Shown here in pieces: positions 1 through 13,410 of a stretch of DNA of 64,000 nucleotides. Where the stretch lies: assembly GCF_003610465.1 (NCBI RefSeq), contig NZ_RAQI01000003.1, forward strand, positions 248,001-312,000, given 5' to 3'. Made by a program: the position numbers and the translations under genes. How positions within the stretch are numbered: the stretch's first letter is position 1; each line of letters begins with the position of its first letter. Below the pieces are notes generated by a model. It searched no databases. It worked only from the letters and a program-made list of their open reading frames with translations, and was not told where the DNA came from. The stretch is from Xenorhabdus ehlersii (GTDB lineage Bacteria; Pseudomonadota; Gammaproteobacteria; Enterobacterales; Enterobacteriaceae).

Positions 1-441
1 GACACAAACGCCGTATAAACCACCCACAAGTTGATGGTCATGCCAGACTTCAATTGAATGAGCTAATCCTTCTTTATGTAAGGTTTGATAACCTTTTTGA
101 ACATCTGACCCAATCCAGGTGCCTTCTTGTCGTTGAGCACAATTATATATCACTTCATCAAAAGCATAGTTTACCGTAATTTGGTAAGTATGTTTGTGAA
201 TAAATCGACGTAGTGTTCGGCCAATATGCAATTCTCCTGGAATCAACACGGCCCTGGGATCGGGAGACCACCATAAAGGCGGCTCATCAGGCGAATACCA
301 GGGAAAAATCCCCCCATGATACGCTACTCGTAAACGTTCTGCACTTAGATCTCCTCCAAATGCCAATAAACCATTGGGTTCAACCAGCGCATGAGTGGGA
401 TGGGGGAATTCATATGAGTTACCCAGTTGAGCTATCGACAT
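1..441 (-). CDS. aat: Leucyl/phenylalanyl-tRNA-protein transferase (3' end outside window)
   Basis: The first 147 codons are present; the rest lies beyond the window start. The enzyme moves Leu or Phe from aminoacyl-tRNA to N-terminal Lys/Arg of proteins, marking them for the ClpS/ClpAP N-end rule pathway in the cytoplasm. The translation shows the family hallmarks [21 protein letters not shown] and [10 protein letters not shown], then GTWIG and GGLYGV. The ATG lies just downstream of cydC on the same strand, and cydD-cydC-aat is the usual enterobacterial order. Intact as far as it is visible. Confidence 0.95.
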   Translation of the reverse strand, partial: MSIAQLGNSYEFPHPTHALVEPNGLLAFGGDLSAERLRVAYHGGIFPWYSPDEPPLWWSPDPRAVLIPGELHIGRTLRRFIHKHTYQITVNYAFDEVIYNCAQRQEGTWIGSDVQKGYQTLHKEGLAHSIEVWHDHQLVGGLYGVCV

Positions 442-449
442 AAGTTGAA

Positions 450-2210
450 TCACCTTTGCTCAGGATAGCTCTGTAGCTGATAAAATTGTTGCCGCTGATA
501 AAATTGATAGTAACGTCCTTGTTGAGCCAGTAGCGCATTATGCTTACCTTGCTCGATAATACGCCCTCCATCCATAACGCAGATTTGATCCATGAATTGC
601 AAGCCTGTGAGTCGATGGGTAACGATAATCAAAGTCTTATGCTGACAACTACGGTGTAGTAGCGACAGAATTTGCTGTTCTGTATCAGCATCGAGTCCTT
701 CAGTTGGCTCATCCAGCAGCATTAAAGGGGCATTATGCAATAATGCTCTGGCAATACCTAAGCGCCGTTGTTCCCCACCGGAAAGCTGACGCCCACCCTC
801 ACCCATCCAACAGTTTAGCTTTTTATCAGTGTCTAGCAAGTATCCTAAACCTACTTGTTGCAGTACGGTTGTTAATTCATCGTCACCAGCACCTGGTTTT
901 GCCAATAAAAGATTTTCACGCAAAGTATGGCTAAAGACATGTATCCGCTGGGGAACGATAGACATCATTGAACGCAATGTTAACTCATCATAGTGGGAGA
1001 TAGGGTGCTGATTGAGTTGAATCTCACCGCTATTGACATCCCAGGCACGCGTCAATAATTGCAAAAGCGTGGACTTACCACATCCTGTTTTTCCCAGTAA
1101 AGCAATATGTTCGCCTGATGTCAGGGATAGCGATATATTTTTCAATACTGGCTGTGGCTGGCCCGGGTAGATGAAATCAACATCTTTTATTTCAAGGCTG
1201 AACCCGCTATTTGCTTGCGGTCCATGAGAAGGAAAGGTGACTTCCGGTTTTTGGTGCATCAACTGAGAAACACGCGTCGCAGATGCAATGACTTGCCCCA
1301 TGTGCTGGAATGCCACTGTGACTGGCCCAAGTGCTTCGAACGCAGCAAGGGTGCAAAATGTAAACAGTGCGATTAATGCGCCCGCCTGACTATTTTCTCC
1401 CATACCTGCCGCTGCTAGCCATAGTATCAGCGTCACTGTCATTCCGGTGGAAAAAATCATGATAGCTTGTGAAAGTCCGGTCAAATTGGCTTGTTTTTGC
1501 TGGCTTTTCAACCAATCATTTTCAATCTCTGTCATGGATTGACGAAAGCGTCTGAGTGCGCCAAACACGCTTAATTCAGCTTGCCCCTGCAAAGCGCTGG
1601 TAAGTAATGTACGATACTGACCGCGTTGTTGAGTAATGTTTCTGCCATAGGGTTTTCCTGCGTGGTAAAACACGCAAGGTAATATCAGTAGCAACCCTAA
1701 CATAATACCGCCAATAGTATAGGCGAGGGTGATATCAAGGAAGCTCAAGCCGAATGTTAGAGCGAGAATGACGACGAATGCGGCGAGGACGGGGGAAATA
1801 ACGCGCAGATACAGGTGATCCAGTGTTTCGACATCTGCAACAAGCCTATTTAATAACTCACCTTGACGAAAACGAGCAATGCCTCCAGGAGAAAGAGGGA
1901 GTATTTTTTGAAACGCGAAAACACGTAAATGCGCTAATACCCGGAATGTTGCATCATGGCTGACAAGCCGCTCACCATAACGACCAGCAGTGCGAAAAAT
2001 GGCCGCGCCGCGAACACCGGCAGCAGGCAGCATATAGTTAAACGTATATAACCCTGCGAACCCCGCCAGGGCTGTGCCAGCAAGGAACCAACCAGAGAGT
2101 GTTAGCAATCCAATACTGGCTAGCAGCGTCACAATCGCCAATAGCATACCTAAGCTGATGAGGAACCAATGGCGACGGTAAAGCACGAGAAATGGGAGTA
2201 ATACACGCAT
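450..2210 (-). CDS. cydC: Cysteine/glutathione ABC exporter subunit CydC
   Basis: Half of the heterodimeric inner-membrane ABC exporter CydDC, which sends cysteine and glutathione to the periplasm and is needed to assemble cytochrome bd and c-type cytochromes. 586 residues, near the usual size. The N-terminal half holds about six hydrophobic segments. The nucleotide-binding domain has Walker [10 protein letters not shown], signature LSGGEQRR, Walker B LMLLDEPT and a switch His in IIVTHR. It starts two bases after the cydD stop, so the pair is almost certainly co-transcribed. Confidence 0.97.
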   Translation of the reverse strand: MRVLLPFLVLYRRHWFLISLGMLLAIVTLLASIGLLTLSGWFLAGTALAGFAGLYTFNYMLPAAGVRGAAIFRTAGRYGERLVSHDATFRVLAHLRVFAFQKILPLSPGGIARFRQGELLNRLVADVETLDHLYLRVISPVLAAFVVILALTFGLSFLDITLAYTIGGIMLGLLLILPCVFYHAGKPYGRNITQQRGQYRTLLTSALQGQAELSVFGALRRFRQSMTEIENDWLKSQQKQANLTGLSQAIMIFSTGMTVTLILWLAAAGMGENSQAGALIALFTFCTLAAFEALGPVTVAFQHMGQVIASATRVSQLMHQKPEVTFPSHGPQANSGFSLEIKDVDFIYPGQPQPVLKNISLSLTSGEHIALLGKTGCGKSTLLQLLTRAWDVNSGEIQLNQHPISHYDELTLRSMMSIVPQRIHVFSHTLRENLLLAKPGAGDDELTTVLQQVGLGYLLDTDKKLNCWMGEGGRQLSGGEQRRLGIARALLHNAPLMLLDEPTEGLDADTEQQILSLLHRSCQHKTLIIVTHRLTGLQFMDQICVMDGGRIIEQGKHNALLAQQGRYYQFYQRQQFYQLQSYPEQR

Positions 2211-2212
2211 GA

Positions 2213-3982
2213 TTAAAGCTCCACACTACGGTGAGATAACAAACGAGAAAATACACCTTGAGACTGGCTTAAAGTTTGATAATCACCTTGTTCAATAAGC
2301 AATCCATTTTCCATTACCCAAATCTGGTCATATGATAGCGTTTCTTCTAGCAAGTGAGTGACCAATAATGTGGTTTGTTGATGCGAAGCCTGATTTAAGG
2401 TCATCATCACACGCTGTTCGCTATGGGCATCAAGGCTAGCGGCGGGTTCATCTAAGAGCAATAATTGGCAATGATTTAACAACGCTCGTGTTACCGCAAT
2501 CCGCTGGGCTTGTCCGACAGACAGACGAGCAGCGTTGTCACCTATCACCGTATTTATTCCATCTGGAAGGTCGTTAATAAACTCACTGACATAAGCCCGT
2601 TCCATCACATCATTGATTTGCTCTTGCGTTGCGTCATATTGACCAAGACGGATATTATCAAGCAGTGTCTGTTCTGGCAGGTGTGGGTTTTGCCCAATCC
2701 AACTTAAGCGTTCACGCCATTTGGTGAGACTGAGTTCACGCAACTCAATTCCATTGATTTTCAAGGAACCATGATAAGGTAAGAATCCCAGCAATACATT
2801 GATCAACGAACTTTTGCCCGCACCACTTTTTCCAACCAGAGCAATCCGCTGGCATTTATCAATGGTAAAATTCAAAGGACCAGCAAGACGATGTCCATCG
2901 TGGGACATAATTTCCAGTCCGCAGGCCTCAATGGTAACGGGTTCTTTATCTGATAGTGTTTTCTCACCGCTACTTGCGGCCTGTTCTCCATCGCTGCTAA
3001 GTAAGGTGAAGAGCGATTCTGCCGCTCCGACTGCCTGGGCTTTGGCGTGATAAAACGTACCTAAATCGCGCAGTGGTTGAAAAAACTCGGGTGCGAGGAT
3101 TAACGCGAGGAAACCTGTAAACAACGTAACACCCACGCCATAGCTACCAAAGTGCAATTCTCCCAAATAGGAAAAACCAAAATAAACAGCAACAACGGCA
3201 ATAGAAATTGCGGCAAAAAATTCTAAAACTGCTGAAGATAAAAATGCCATGCGTAGAACTTCCATTGTTCTGCGGCGAAAGTTTTCTGTTGATTCAGCGA
3301 TTTGTTCAATTTCTGCTTCCCCTCGATGGAACAGGCGCAAAGTTTCCAAACCCCGTAAACGATCGAGAAAATTACCGCTTAATCGGCTGAGAGCAACAAA
3401 ATTGCGCCGATTGGCATCTGCGGCCCCTAAGCCCACCAATGCCATAAACAGTGGAATCAATGGCGCGGTTACAAATAAAATCAATCCTGCGGCCCAATTA
3501 ATTGGAAATACAGTAACCAGGATTAAGATAGGGATCATCGTAGCAAGAGCAATTTGAGGTAGATAGCGAGAGTAGAAATCCTGCATGTCTTCTATCTGCT
3601 CCAGGATAATGGTTGCCCAGCTTCCTGCGGGTTTCCCCTTAACCCACATTGGACCTAGTTGTTCAAGTTTATCCAGTACCATATTGCGAATTTGTTGGCG
3701 TACAACTTTGCCACAAATAAATCCGACACGTTCCCGAACGGCATTGACAATCGCCCGTAATGTAAAAGTAACAGCCAACATTAGAAATTGGTCGATAAGG
3801 TTTTCACGGGGAACATTATCCATAATCAGGGCTTGCAGGATTGTCGCCAAGAGCCAGGCCTGGGAAATAATCAGCAATCCACTGATTAAGCCAAGTAGCA
3901 TTGATAAACGAAGCCATCGACGGGCGGGGGCAGTTTGCTGTTTCAGCCATCGAACAAGTTCAGATTGTCTTGTTTTGTCCAT
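2213..3982 (-). CDS. cydD: Cysteine/glutathione ABC exporter subunit CydD
   Basis: Partner of CydC in the inner membrane exporter. 589 residues, matching the family length. The membrane domain carries the segments around residues 25-60 and 140-300. The ATPase domain has Walker A GKSGAGKSS, signature LSVGQAQR, Walker B LLLLDEPAASLD and the H-loop in LLVTHLLE. The signature is LSVGQ rather than LSGGQ, which is normal for CydD. It lies downstream of trxB behind a terminator-like hairpin, so it probably has its own promoter within the roughly 100-bp gap. Confidence 0.97.
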   Translation of the reverse strand: MDKTRQSELVRWLKQQTAPARRWLRLSMLLGLISGLLIISQAWLLATILQALIMDNVPRENLIDQFLMLAVTFTLRAIVNAVRERVGFICGKVVRQQIRNMVLDKLEQLGPMWVKGKPAGSWATIILEQIEDMQDFYSRYLPQIALATMIPILILVTVFPINWAAGLILFVTAPLIPLFMALVGLGAADANRRNFVALSRLSGNFLDRLRGLETLRLFHRGEAEIEQIAESTENFRRRTMEVLRMAFLSSAVLEFFAAISIAVVAVYFGFSYLGELHFGSYGVGVTLFTGFLALILAPEFFQPLRDLGTFYHAKAQAVGAAESLFTLLSSDGEQAASSGEKTLSDKEPVTIEACGLEIMSHDGHRLAGPLNFTIDKCQRIALVGKSGAGKSSLINVLLGFLPYHGSLKINGIELRELSLTKWRERLSWIGQNPHLPEQTLLDNIRLGQYDATQEQINDVMERAYVSEFINDLPDGINTVIGDNAARLSVGQAQRIAVTRALLNHCQLLLLDEPAASLDAHSEQRVMMTLNQASHQQTTLLVTHLLEETLSYDQIWVMENGLLIEQGDYQTLSQSQGVFSRLLSHRSVEL

Positions 3983-4048
3983 AAGAAAAATTTCTGATTA
4001 GCGGGTGATGATACGGAATATCAAAACAAGCTGTATGTTACCTGTTAA

Positions 4049-4072
4049 AAAGCGCTATCGGAATAGCGCTTT
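4049..4072 (-). terminator. Rho-independent terminator of trxB
   Basis: Perfect 10-bp arms (AAAGCGCTAT / ATAGCGCTTT) around a 4-nt loop. Read on the minus strand the stem ends in five T residues. It sits 14 bases beyond the trxB stop. Confidence 0.85.
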
Positions 4073-4085
4073 GGGGAAAGATAGA

Positions 4086-5105
<1,020 letters not shown>

Positions 5106-5446
5106 TTAAAAAAAGCGATTATCAGATAAAATATTCATGTTATTAACGATTTTACCGATAGATAGTAACTATGATGTAATCGTATTGTAAGAGACGATTG
5201 TTTAACTTTCTGAATTGAACGTCATTTATACATATGAGACATAAAACAAGCTATCGAAACGATTTACTGAAAATTTATTTGGCAGGTTGTTCTGATTTTT
5301 GTTCATTTACTTTGACAATCGGCTGTGCATTTGCGAAAACATCTGTGTAAGAGATAATTATCTCTCTTGCTAATCAATTGTTTCTATAAAATAGACAAAC
5401 TAGTGTGGGTGATTTTCTCATAGAATATAAAAATTGCCGTTAAGCT

Positions 5447-5540
5447 GTTTCTGAAAAACCTAGTGTTTTGGGAGCTAGTATCTTGAGAGATAGTGTTCTG
5501 GGAAATGGTGTTTCTGAGAGACAATGTTCTGGTAAATCGT
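5447..5540. repeat. Degenerate 15-bp tandem repeats, cluster 1
   Basis: Five head-to-tail units, rough consensus GTTCTGGGAGATAGT, at 5465, 5480, 5495, 5510 (16 bp) and 5526, with a longer related unit before them at 5447. The units differ by several bases each. The same unit returns 175 bp downstream. No function is evident. Confidence 0.75.
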
Positions 5541-5714
5541 GTCGTATTCCTAATGGATTTCAAGTTGTAGTGCGGCGACAAGGGAACAAAACCTCAAGCG
5601 CATAGAAACTAATATGAGTGATGAGTGGCTGATATATGAGTAACTGAGTGATTGGGGTGAGTGAGCACAGCTAACATAGCAGCAACTTGGAAAGCAAAAG
5701 GGATAATTGATCGA

Positions 5715-5774
5715 ATTCTGGGAGATTGTGGTATGGGAAATTGTATTCTGGGAGATTGTTTCTAGAGTTGTAGT
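5715..5774. repeat. Degenerate 15-bp tandem repeats, cluster 2
   Basis: Four adjoining 15-bp units. The first and third (5715-5729 and 5745-5759) are identical, ATTCTGGGAGATTGT; the second and fourth are diverged. It is clearly the same family as cluster 1. It lies about 120 bp before the lrp start and so probably within or near the lrp leader. Confidence 0.8.
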
Positions 5775-5896
5775 AGTCCTTAAACCTTGGTTACAGATTA
5801 AGCGTTAACCTTTGAAGACATCTTTTCCAGCTCAAGCGCTTGAAAGAGATAGGGAAAATGTTTTAGGTGTAGGAATATTAAAGAGAGAGCAATAAG

Positions 5897-6391
5897 ATGA
5901 TAGATAATAAGAAGCGTCCAGGAAAAGATCTTGATCGTATAGATCGTAATATCCTTAACGAGTTGCAAAAAGATGGCCGTATTTCTAACGTGGAGTTATC
6001 CAAGAGAGTTGGTTTGTCACCAACACCTTGCCTGGAGCGTGTGCGTCGTTTAGAGCGTCAGGGCTTTATCTCTGGCTACACGGCTTTGTTGAATCCTCAT
6101 TATTTGGATGCATCATTGCTGGTATTTGTTGAAATTACGCTGAACCGCGGTGCAGCAGATGTATTTGAACAATTCAATACTGCTGTTCAGAAACTAGAAG
6201 AAATTCAAGAATGTCATTTAGTTTCTGGTGATTTTGACTACTTGCTGAAAACACGCGTGCCAGATATGTCTGCATATCGTAAATTGCTCGGAGAAACTCT
6301 GTTACGTCTTCCTGGTGTTAATGACACACGTACTTATGTTGTAATGGAAGAAGTGAAGCAGAGCAATCGTTTAGTGATTAAGACTCGTTAA
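5897..6391 (+). CDS. lrp: Leucine-responsive regulatory protein
   Basis: Global DNA-binding regulator of amino-acid metabolism and, in nematode symbionts, of host-related traits (family knowledge). 164 residues, the standard size. The N-terminal winged HTH (LDRIDRNILNELQKDGRISN, then VGLSPTPCLERVRRLE) is followed by the ligand-binding/oligomerising RAM domain with GDFDYLL and the C-terminal VKQSNRLVIKTR. Almost identical in pattern to enteric Lrp. The ATG is preceded by a purine-rich AGAGAGAGCAAT. Confidence 0.98.
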   Translation: MIDNKKRPGKDLDRIDRNILNELQKDGRISNVELSKRVGLSPTPCLERVRRLERQGFISGYTALLNPHYLDASLLVFVEITLNRGAADVFEQFNTAVQKLEEIQECHLVSGDFDYLLKTRVPDMSAYRKLLGETLLRLPGVNDTRTYVVMEEVKQSNRLVIKTR

Positions 6392-6462
6392 GCTTTCATC
6401 TAAAATGTACAGATGCAAAACAGGAAAAATTTAGGTACACTCCTGTTTATGCATACAGTTTC

Positions 6463-6485
6463 AACGCTGAGCTATCCTCAGCGTT
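6463..6485 (+). terminator. Hairpin between lrp and ftsK
   Basis: Perfect 9-bp arms AACGCTGAG / CTCAGCGTT around a 5-nt loop. Only a weak T-rich tail follows (GTTGTTCC), so termination may be partial. It ends 38 bases before the ftsK start. Confidence 0.55.
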
Positions 6486-6523
6486 GTTCCGTTTAATCAA
6501 CAGAAAAACCTGGAGAGCCTTTC

Positions 6524-9500
6524 TTGAACCAGGAATATACAGAAGACAAACGTGTTAAGTTAAAGAAGATAAGCAGTGGCCGCCGGCTTCTGGAAGCCGT
6601 TCTGTTGGTTATTGCTATCTGTGCTGTGTACTTGATGGTAGCACTTATCAGCTTCAATCCATCTGATCCCAGCTGGTCACAGACGTCATGGCATGAACCC
6701 GTCCACAATTGGGGTGGCAGTGTTGGTGCTTGGTTATCTGACACGCTATTCTCGGCATTTGGTATTCTTGCCTATGCAGTCCCGCCATTTATGTTGTTAG
6801 GTTGCTGGAATGCTTTCCGTCAGAAAGATAGGCAAGAGTACATTGATTTCTTCACACTTGCATTACGCGTCATTGGTGCTTTGGCCCTGATACTGACATC
6901 ATGTGGTTTGGCTGCCCTCAATATTGATGATTTAAATGATTTTGCTGCTGGCGGAGTCATTGGGAATTTGTTCAGCAATGCGATTCTGCCTTGGTTTAAC
7001 ATTCTGGGGGCAACATTGGCTTTGCTTGGCATTTGGGCTGTTGGACTCACATTGTTTACAGGATGGTCATGGCTCACGATTGCAGAAAAAATTGGTGCAG
7101 TTATTCTGGATTCACTGAGTTTTGTCGTCAATCGTGGCCGCAATAATGCTGAATATGACGAAAATGATTTAGAAAATACGTTAGTTTCCGAACACTCAGC
7201 CAGTGAACAAAAACCCGCGGAGCATGCAGATAAACATGAAATGGTTATATTTACTGAAACACTAGATGAAGATGATGCATTACTGACAGCTCCAACGTTA
7301 GCCGAATTAGCTAATACAGATCCAGCGTTACCGCCTGCATCAGCTTCTCCAACCGCTCCAGCATTGGATCAACCTCAGGAACAAGAACCTGCTCACTATT
7401 CTTTTGAATTGCCGGATAATGACCAATCAGGTACAAATCCACAATCCGATGACTTTTCTCAGGCTATTTCAAATCTATCCACAAACAGTTCTGCTGGCAC
7501 GAATACGCATTCACAAGATGATGTCACAGAGACGTTTACTCTTCCTGCAAATGATAATGTCAATTTGAAAAATGCGGCAGCGGATATTGCCAGCTCTGCT
7601 GTTGTGACGAGAAATCCACAGGTTAAACAAGGTATTGGTCCTGAAATGCCGCGCCCTAATCCTGTTAGGATACCGACACGTCGCGAATTGTATGGTATCA
7701 AAGTGCCTTCTCACCGTTTGGCAGAACACATGCAACGGAAAGAAAAAGAGAGACAGAATGAGCTGGTTGCAGAAGCTAATGAACAGCGAATGGATGCCCA
7801 ACAGCAAGACATGTTGCGTCAGCAATTCCTTGAGCAGCAACGCGAGCGCTATGGTGCTGATTTTGAGGAAAGAAACAGAGAGTCAGAGTCTCGTGAAGCA
7901 AGTACGCCGATCGATAAACAACCAACGGTAGCTGATGAGTTGACGAAAAATAGCATAGCTGGACAGACTATAGACGAACAGCCAGTAGATGAACAAAAAG
8001 CGCAGGAAGAAGCGTTGCGGATAGCGTTTGAGCAACAGCAACGCGAACGTTACCAACTGAATCAATCTGAGCCTACTGAGTTTGTATTTATGTCAACAGA
8101 GCCACCGGCTCAACAAATTCAGGAAAAAAATACAGCGATTGTTCTTGATTCTCACGCATCGAGAAATCAGCATACTTTTGCGCAGCAACCGCAGCAACCG
8201 CAGCAACCGCAGCAACCGCAGCAACCGCAGCAACCGCAGCAACCGCAGCAACCGCAGCAACCGCAGCAACCGCAGCAACCGCAGCAACCGCAGCAACCGC
8301 AGCAACCGCAGCAACCGCAGCAACCGCAGCAACCGCAGCAACCGCAGCAACCGCAGCAACCGCAGCAAGATAGTTTGTTCCATCCATTTTTGATACGTAA
8401 TGATCAGCCATTGCCAAAACCAACGACGCCGATGCCTTCTTTGGATCTTTTGGCTGAACCCCCGGCGGAAGAAGAACCGGTTGATATGTTTGCGCTTGAG
8501 CAAACCTCGCGTTTAATTGAAGCGCGTTTGAATGATTATCGTGTTAAAGCGGATGTTGTTGGATTCTCTCCGGGGCCTGTCATCACACGATTTGAATTGG
8601 ATTTAGCTCCTGGGGTGAAAGCTTCGCGTATTTCTAACTTAGCGCGTGACCTTGCTCGTTCGCTTTCAGCGGTAGCTGTCCGTATCGTGGAAGTTATTCC
8701 GGGGAGACCTTATGTTGGTTTGGAATTACCCAATAAAAAACGCCAAACAGTTTATCTGCGGGAAGTTTTGGACTGTGAGAAATTCCGTGATAACCCTTCA
8801 CCGTTAACCATCGTCTTAGGAAAAGACATTGCAGGGCAGCCGGTTGTGGCTGACTTGGGTAAGATGCCTCACTTACTGGTAGCAGGAACGACAGGTTCGG
8901 GTAAATCGGTAGGGGTCAATGCGATGATCCTCAGTATTCTGTATAAAGCGAAACCGGAGGATGTTCGCTTTATTATGATTGATCCGAAAATGCTTGAGTT
9001 ATCGGTTTATGAGGGCATTCCACATTTATTGACTGAAGTTGTCACCGATATGAAAGATGCAGCCAATGCATTGCGTTGGTGTGTAAATGAAATGGAGCGA
9101 CGTTATAAGCTGATGTCAGCTTTAGGTGTGCGTAACCTTGCGGGCTATAACGATAAGATCAAGCAAGCCGAAAATATGGGGCGGCCGATCCCTGATCCGT
9201 TCTGGAAACCAGGTGACAGCATGGATGCGACGCATCCTATGCTGAAAAAAGAGCCTTATATTGTTGTCATGGTTGATGAATTTGCCGACTTAATGATGAC
9301 AGTCGGGAAAAAGGTGGAAGAATTAATTGCACGCTTGGCTCAGAAAGCACGAGCGGCAGGTATCCACTTAGTATTGGCAACTCAGCGCCCTTCTGTTGAT
9401 ATTATCACCGGACTGATTAAGGCAAATATTCCGACACGTATTGCATTTACAGTATCCAGTAAAATAGATTCCCGTACCATTCTTGATCAAGGTGGTGCAG

Positions 9501-9907
9501 AATCATTGCTTGGCATGGGAGATATGCTTTATTTGGCGCCAAACTCCTCCATTCCTGTACGTGTTCATGGTGCATTCGTGCGCGATCAAGAAGTACATGA
9601 AGTAGTGAATGACTGGAAAGCCCGTGGCCGCCCTCAATATATAGACAGTATTGTCAAAGGGGGAGAAGACGGTGAAGGCAGTATGGGATTTGATAGCGAT
9701 GAGGAGCTAGATCCCCTGTTTGATCAAGCGGTTGAATTTGTGGTCGAAAAACGTCGTGTCTCTATTTCGGGTGTGCAACGTCAATTCAGGATTGGATATA
9801 ACCGAGCGGCTCGGATTGTCGAACAAATGGAAGCACAACAGATAGTGAGTGCGCCTGGGCATAATGGCAATCGTGAAGTTTTGGCACCTCCGCCCCATGA
9901 ACATTAA
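6524..9907 (+). CDS. ftsK: DNA translocase FtsK
   Basis: Septal DNA pump that links division to chromosome dimer resolution at dif with XerCD. 1127 residues. The TTG start gives a product beginning MNQEYTEDK, matching the known enteric TTG start, with a TGGAGAG ribosome site. The N terminus holds four hydrophobic segments (about residues 20-200). A long low-complexity linker follows (about 200-640), which includes 20 perfect Gln-Gln-Pro units. The RecA-like motor has Walker A GTTGSGKS near residue 790, and Walker [12 protein letters not shown]. The C-terminal gamma winged helix reads DNA polarity ([20 protein letters not shown]). The repeat keeps the frame open. Confidence 0.98.
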   Translation: MNQEYTEDKRVKLKKISSGRRLLEAVLLVIAICAVYLMVALISFNPSDPSWSQTSWHEPVHNWGGSVGAWLSDTLFSAFGILAYAVPPFMLLGCWNAFRQKDRQEYIDFFTLALRVIGALALILTSCGLAALNIDDLNDFAAGGVIGNLFSNAILPWFNILGATLALLGIWAVGLTLFTGWSWLTIAEKIGAVILDSLSFVVNRGRNNAEYDENDLENTLVSEHSASEQKPAEHADKHEMVIFTETLDEDDALLTAPTLAELANTDPALPPASASPTAPALDQPQEQEPAHYSFELPDNDQSGTNPQSDDFSQAISNLSTNSSAGTNTHSQDDVTETFTLPANDNVNLKNAAADIASSAVVTRNPQVKQGIGPEMPRPNPVRIPTRRELYGIKVPSHRLAEHMQRKEKERQNELVAEANEQRMDAQQQDMLRQQFLEQQRERYGADFEERNRESESREASTPIDKQPTVADELTKNSIAGQTIDEQPVDEQKAQEEALRIAFEQQQRERYQLNQSEPTEFVFMSTEPPAQQIQEKNTAIVLDSHASRNQHTFAQQPQQPQQPQQPQQPQQPQQPQQPQQPQQPQQPQQPQQPQQPQQPQQPQQPQQPQQPQQPQQDSLFHPFLIRNDQPLPKPTTPMPSLDLLAEPPAEEEPVDMFALEQTSRLIEARLNDYRVKADVVGFSPGPVITRFELDLAPGVKASRISNLARDLARSLSAVAVRIVEVIPGRPYVGLELPNKKRQTVYLREVLDCEKFRDNPSPLTIVLGKDIAGQPVVADLGKMPHLLVAGTTGSGKSVGVNAMILSILYKAKPEDVRFIMIDPKMLELSVYEGIPHLLTEVVTDMKDAANALRWCVNEMERRYKLMSALGVRNLAGYNDKIKQAENMGRPIPDPFWKPGDSMDATHPMLKKEPYIVVMVDEFADLMMTVGKKVEELIARLAQKARAAGIHLVLATQRPSVDIITGLIKANIPTRIAFTVSSKIDSRTILDQGGAESLLGMGDMLYLAPNSSIPVRVHGAFVRDQEVHEVVNDWKARGRPQYIDSIVKGGEDGEGSMGFDSDEELDPLFDQAVEFVVEKRRVSISGVQRQFRIGYNRAARIVEQMEAQQIVSAPGHNGNREVLAPPPHEH
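8183..8368 (+). repeat. Perfect 9-bp tandem repeat in ftsK (CAGCAACCG x20)
   Basis: Twenty identical copies of CAGCAACCG run in phase from 8183 to 8362, followed by a partial CAGCAA to 8368. They encode (Gln-Gln-Pro)20 Gln-Gln in the FtsK linker. Identity at third codon positions points to recent expansion by slippage. Unit gain or loss keeps the frame because 9 is divisible by 3. Confidence 0.98.
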
Positions 9908-9979
9908 TTATCGCTGTGAAATGTAAACAGTATCGACAATTGATGGCTGATAATAAAACGAATTGAAGGTATCTTGCAC

Positions 9980-10591
9980 ATGAAAAAACTGATGTTGATT
10001 GGTTGTCTGATGATGGGTATGAGCATAGGTTCTGCTTGGGCTGATGCGACGCAGGATCTGCAAGGGCGTTTGGGAAAGGTGAATAGTTTTCATGCCAGTT
10101 TTACTCAAACAGTAACTAGCAATGATGGTTCAACAGTCCAACAAGGAGAGGGAGAGCTTTGGATTAAACGCCCTAATTTGTTTAACTGGCATATGACATC
10201 ACCTGATGAGAGTGTTTTGGTTTCTGATGGTAAGACACTGTGGTTTTATAATCCTTTTGTTGAACAGGTGACTGCGAATTGGTTAAAGGAAGCAACGGGA
10301 AATACGCCATTTATGCTGATTGCACGCAATGATCCTGCCGACTGGAAACAGTACAAGGTTATGCAAAACGGTAATAGCTTTGAGCTGACGCCTCATAATG
10401 CCAATGGTAATTTAAAACATTTTTCAATTACCGTGACACCAGAAGGAACAATCCAAAAATTTACTGCCGTTGAACAGGATGGGCAAAAAAGTGCTTACCA
10501 ATTGAAAGGGCAGCAAAATGTAAACGTGGGTGCGGAAAAATTCAAATTTACCGTACCGGAAGGTGTCACGCTGGATGATCAACGCCAGTGA
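9980..10591 (+). CDS. lolA: Outer-membrane lipoprotein carrier LolA
   Basis: Periplasmic chaperone that takes lipoproteins from LolCDE to LolB. I start at ATG 9980, giving a clean signal peptide MKKLMLIG...GSAWA and a 203-residue product; an in-frame TTG six bases upstream is possible but less likely. Hallmarks are [35 protein letters not shown] and [11 protein letters not shown], all as in enteric LolA. It sits between ftsK and rarA, the conserved order. Confidence 0.97.
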   Translation: MKKLMLIGCLMMGMSIGSAWADATQDLQGRLGKVNSFHASFTQTVTSNDGSTVQQGEGELWIKRPNLFNWHMTSPDESVLVSDGKTLWFYNPFVEQVTANWLKEATGNTPFMLIARNDPADWKQYKVMQNGNSFELTPHNANGNLKHFSITVTPEGTIQKFTAVEQDGQKSAYQLKGQQNVNVGAEKFKFTVPEGVTLDDQRQ

Positions 10592-10598
10592 GGTTTAA

Positions 10599-11942
10599 GT
10601 GAACAATCTTTCTCTCGATTTTTCACAAAATGAATTTCAGCCACTGGCCGCAAGAATGCGGCCAGTCACATTAGATCAATATATCGGCCAGCAACACTTA
10701 CTGGCGGAAGGAAAACCTTTGCCGCGAGCAATCCGAGCAGGTCATCTTCATTCTATGATTTTATGGGGACCGCCTGGAACAGGAAAAACAACACTGGCTG
10801 AAATTATTGGTTATTACGCGCAAGCTGATATTGAACGCATTTCGGCAGTCACTTCTGGCATAAAAGAAATTCGTGAATCCATAGAAAGAGCACGACAAAA
10901 TCGTAATTCAGGGCGTAGAACCATCTTATTTGTTGATGAAGTTCATCGATTTAATAAAAGTCAGCAGGATGCGTTCTTACCACATATTGAAGACGGTACG
11001 ATCACATTTATTGGTGCAACCACCGAAAATCCCTCCTTCGAATTAAATTCAGCTTTGTTGTCACGGGCTCGTGTCTATTTATTGAAATCACTTTCGCCGG
11101 TAGAAATTGAACAGGTGCTTATTCAGGCCATTAATGATACAGAGCGTGGCATTGGCGGGCAAAATATCGTATTACCGGATAATACTCGCCAAATGATAGC
11201 AGAGCTTGTGGCGGGAGATGCACGCCGCTCACTGAATTTGCTGGAAATGATGTCGGACATGGCAGAAACGAATGCGCAAGGGCAGCGGGTTTTGACGCCA
11301 GAATTACTGAAAGAAGTAAGCGGGGAAAGAAGTGCCAGGTTTGATAATAAAGGTGATCGATATTACGATTTAATTTCTGCTCTGCATAAATCAATTCGTG
11401 GTTCAGCACCTGATGCCGCACTTTACTGGTACGCCCGAATTATTACCGCAGGCGGTGATCCCCTTTATGTTGCCCGTCGGTTACTGGCAATTGCTTCTGA
11501 AGATGTGGGTAATGCTGATCCACGCGGAATGCAGATAGCTATTGCTGCATGGGATTGTTTTACGCGTGTCGGAGCGGCTGAAGGAGAGAGAGCGATCGCA
11601 CAGGCTATTGTCTATCTTGCATGTGCACCGAAAAGTAATGCTGTTTATACCGCATTCAAGGCAGCTATGGCGGATACACAAAACAAACCGGATTATGACG
11701 TTCCTGCCCATTTGCGTAATGCTCCGACTAAGCTGATGAAGGAAATTGGGTTTGGTGAAGAGTATCGCTACGCCCATGATGAAGCGAATGCATATGCCGC
11801 CGGTGAAGTCTATTTTCCGCCAGAAATGCAACAAACACGTTATTATTATCCGACTGCCAGAGGGCTGGAAGGTAAGATAGGTGAAAAGTTAAACTGGCTA
11901 ATGGAACAGGATCAAAATAGCCTAATAAAACGCTATCGTTAA
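10599..11942 (+). CDS. rarA: Replication-associated recombination protein RarA (MgsA)
   Basis: Clamp-loader-like AAA+ ATPase acting at stalled replication forks. 447 residues, the same as the E. coli protein. It starts with GTG, eight bases after the lolA stop. Walker A GPPGTGKT lies at residues 57-64, Walker [10 protein letters not shown] near 110, sensor 1 [10 protein letters not shown], and an arginine-rich GDARRSLN motif. The C-terminal tetramerisation domain ends in PIKRYR-like LIKRYR. Likely translationally linked to lolA. Confidence 0.97.
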   Translation: MNNLSLDFSQNEFQPLAARMRPVTLDQYIGQQHLLAEGKPLPRAIRAGHLHSMILWGPPGTGKTTLAEIIGYYAQADIERISAVTSGIKEIRESIERARQNRNSGRRTILFVDEVHRFNKSQQDAFLPHIEDGTITFIGATTENPSFELNSALLSRARVYLLKSLSPVEIEQVLIQAINDTERGIGGQNIVLPDNTRQMIAELVAGDARRSLNLLEMMSDMAETNAQGQRVLTPELLKEVSGERSARFDNKGDRYYDLISALHKSIRGSAPDAALYWYARIITAGGDPLYVARRLLAIASEDVGNADPRGMQIAIAAWDCFTRVGAAEGERAIAQAIVYLACAPKSNAVYTAFKAAMADTQNKPDYDVPAHLRNAPTKLMKEIGFGEEYRYAHDEANAYAAGEVYFPPEMQQTRYYYPTARGLEGKIGEKLNWLMEQDQNSLIKRYR

Positions 11943-12008
11943 TTTTCTTGATACGGTAAGGTTTATATCCAACAATGCCAAATTACAGCTAAAAGCTGTA
12001 GTTTTTGA

Positions 12009-13346
<1,338 letters not shown>

Positions 13347-13363
13347 TATCATATTTTCTTAAT

Positions 13364-13392
13364 AAAAAAGCGCCGAATATGGCGCTTTTTTT
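13364..13392 (+). terminator. Rho-independent terminator of serS
   Basis: Stem AAAAAAGCGCC / GGCGCTTTTTT around GAATAT with a run of seven T. It can also serve the convergent minus-strand pseudogene, since the A run gives T residues on the other strand. Confidence 0.9.
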
Positions 13393-13410
13393 ACGAGCAA
13401 CTCTCATAAA

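Noticed and set aside
5384..5581. 65-codon minus-strand frame with pentapeptide-like NTISQ repeats
   Set aside because: The repeats come from the underlying 15-bp DNA repeat, there is no ribosome site, and composition is unlike neighbouring genes.
8088..8503. Long minus-strand and second plus-strand frames over the ftsK repeat (poly-Ala/Val, Leu-Arg, Ser-Asn-Arg)
   Set aside because: They are shadows kept open by the 9-bp repeat inside ftsK.
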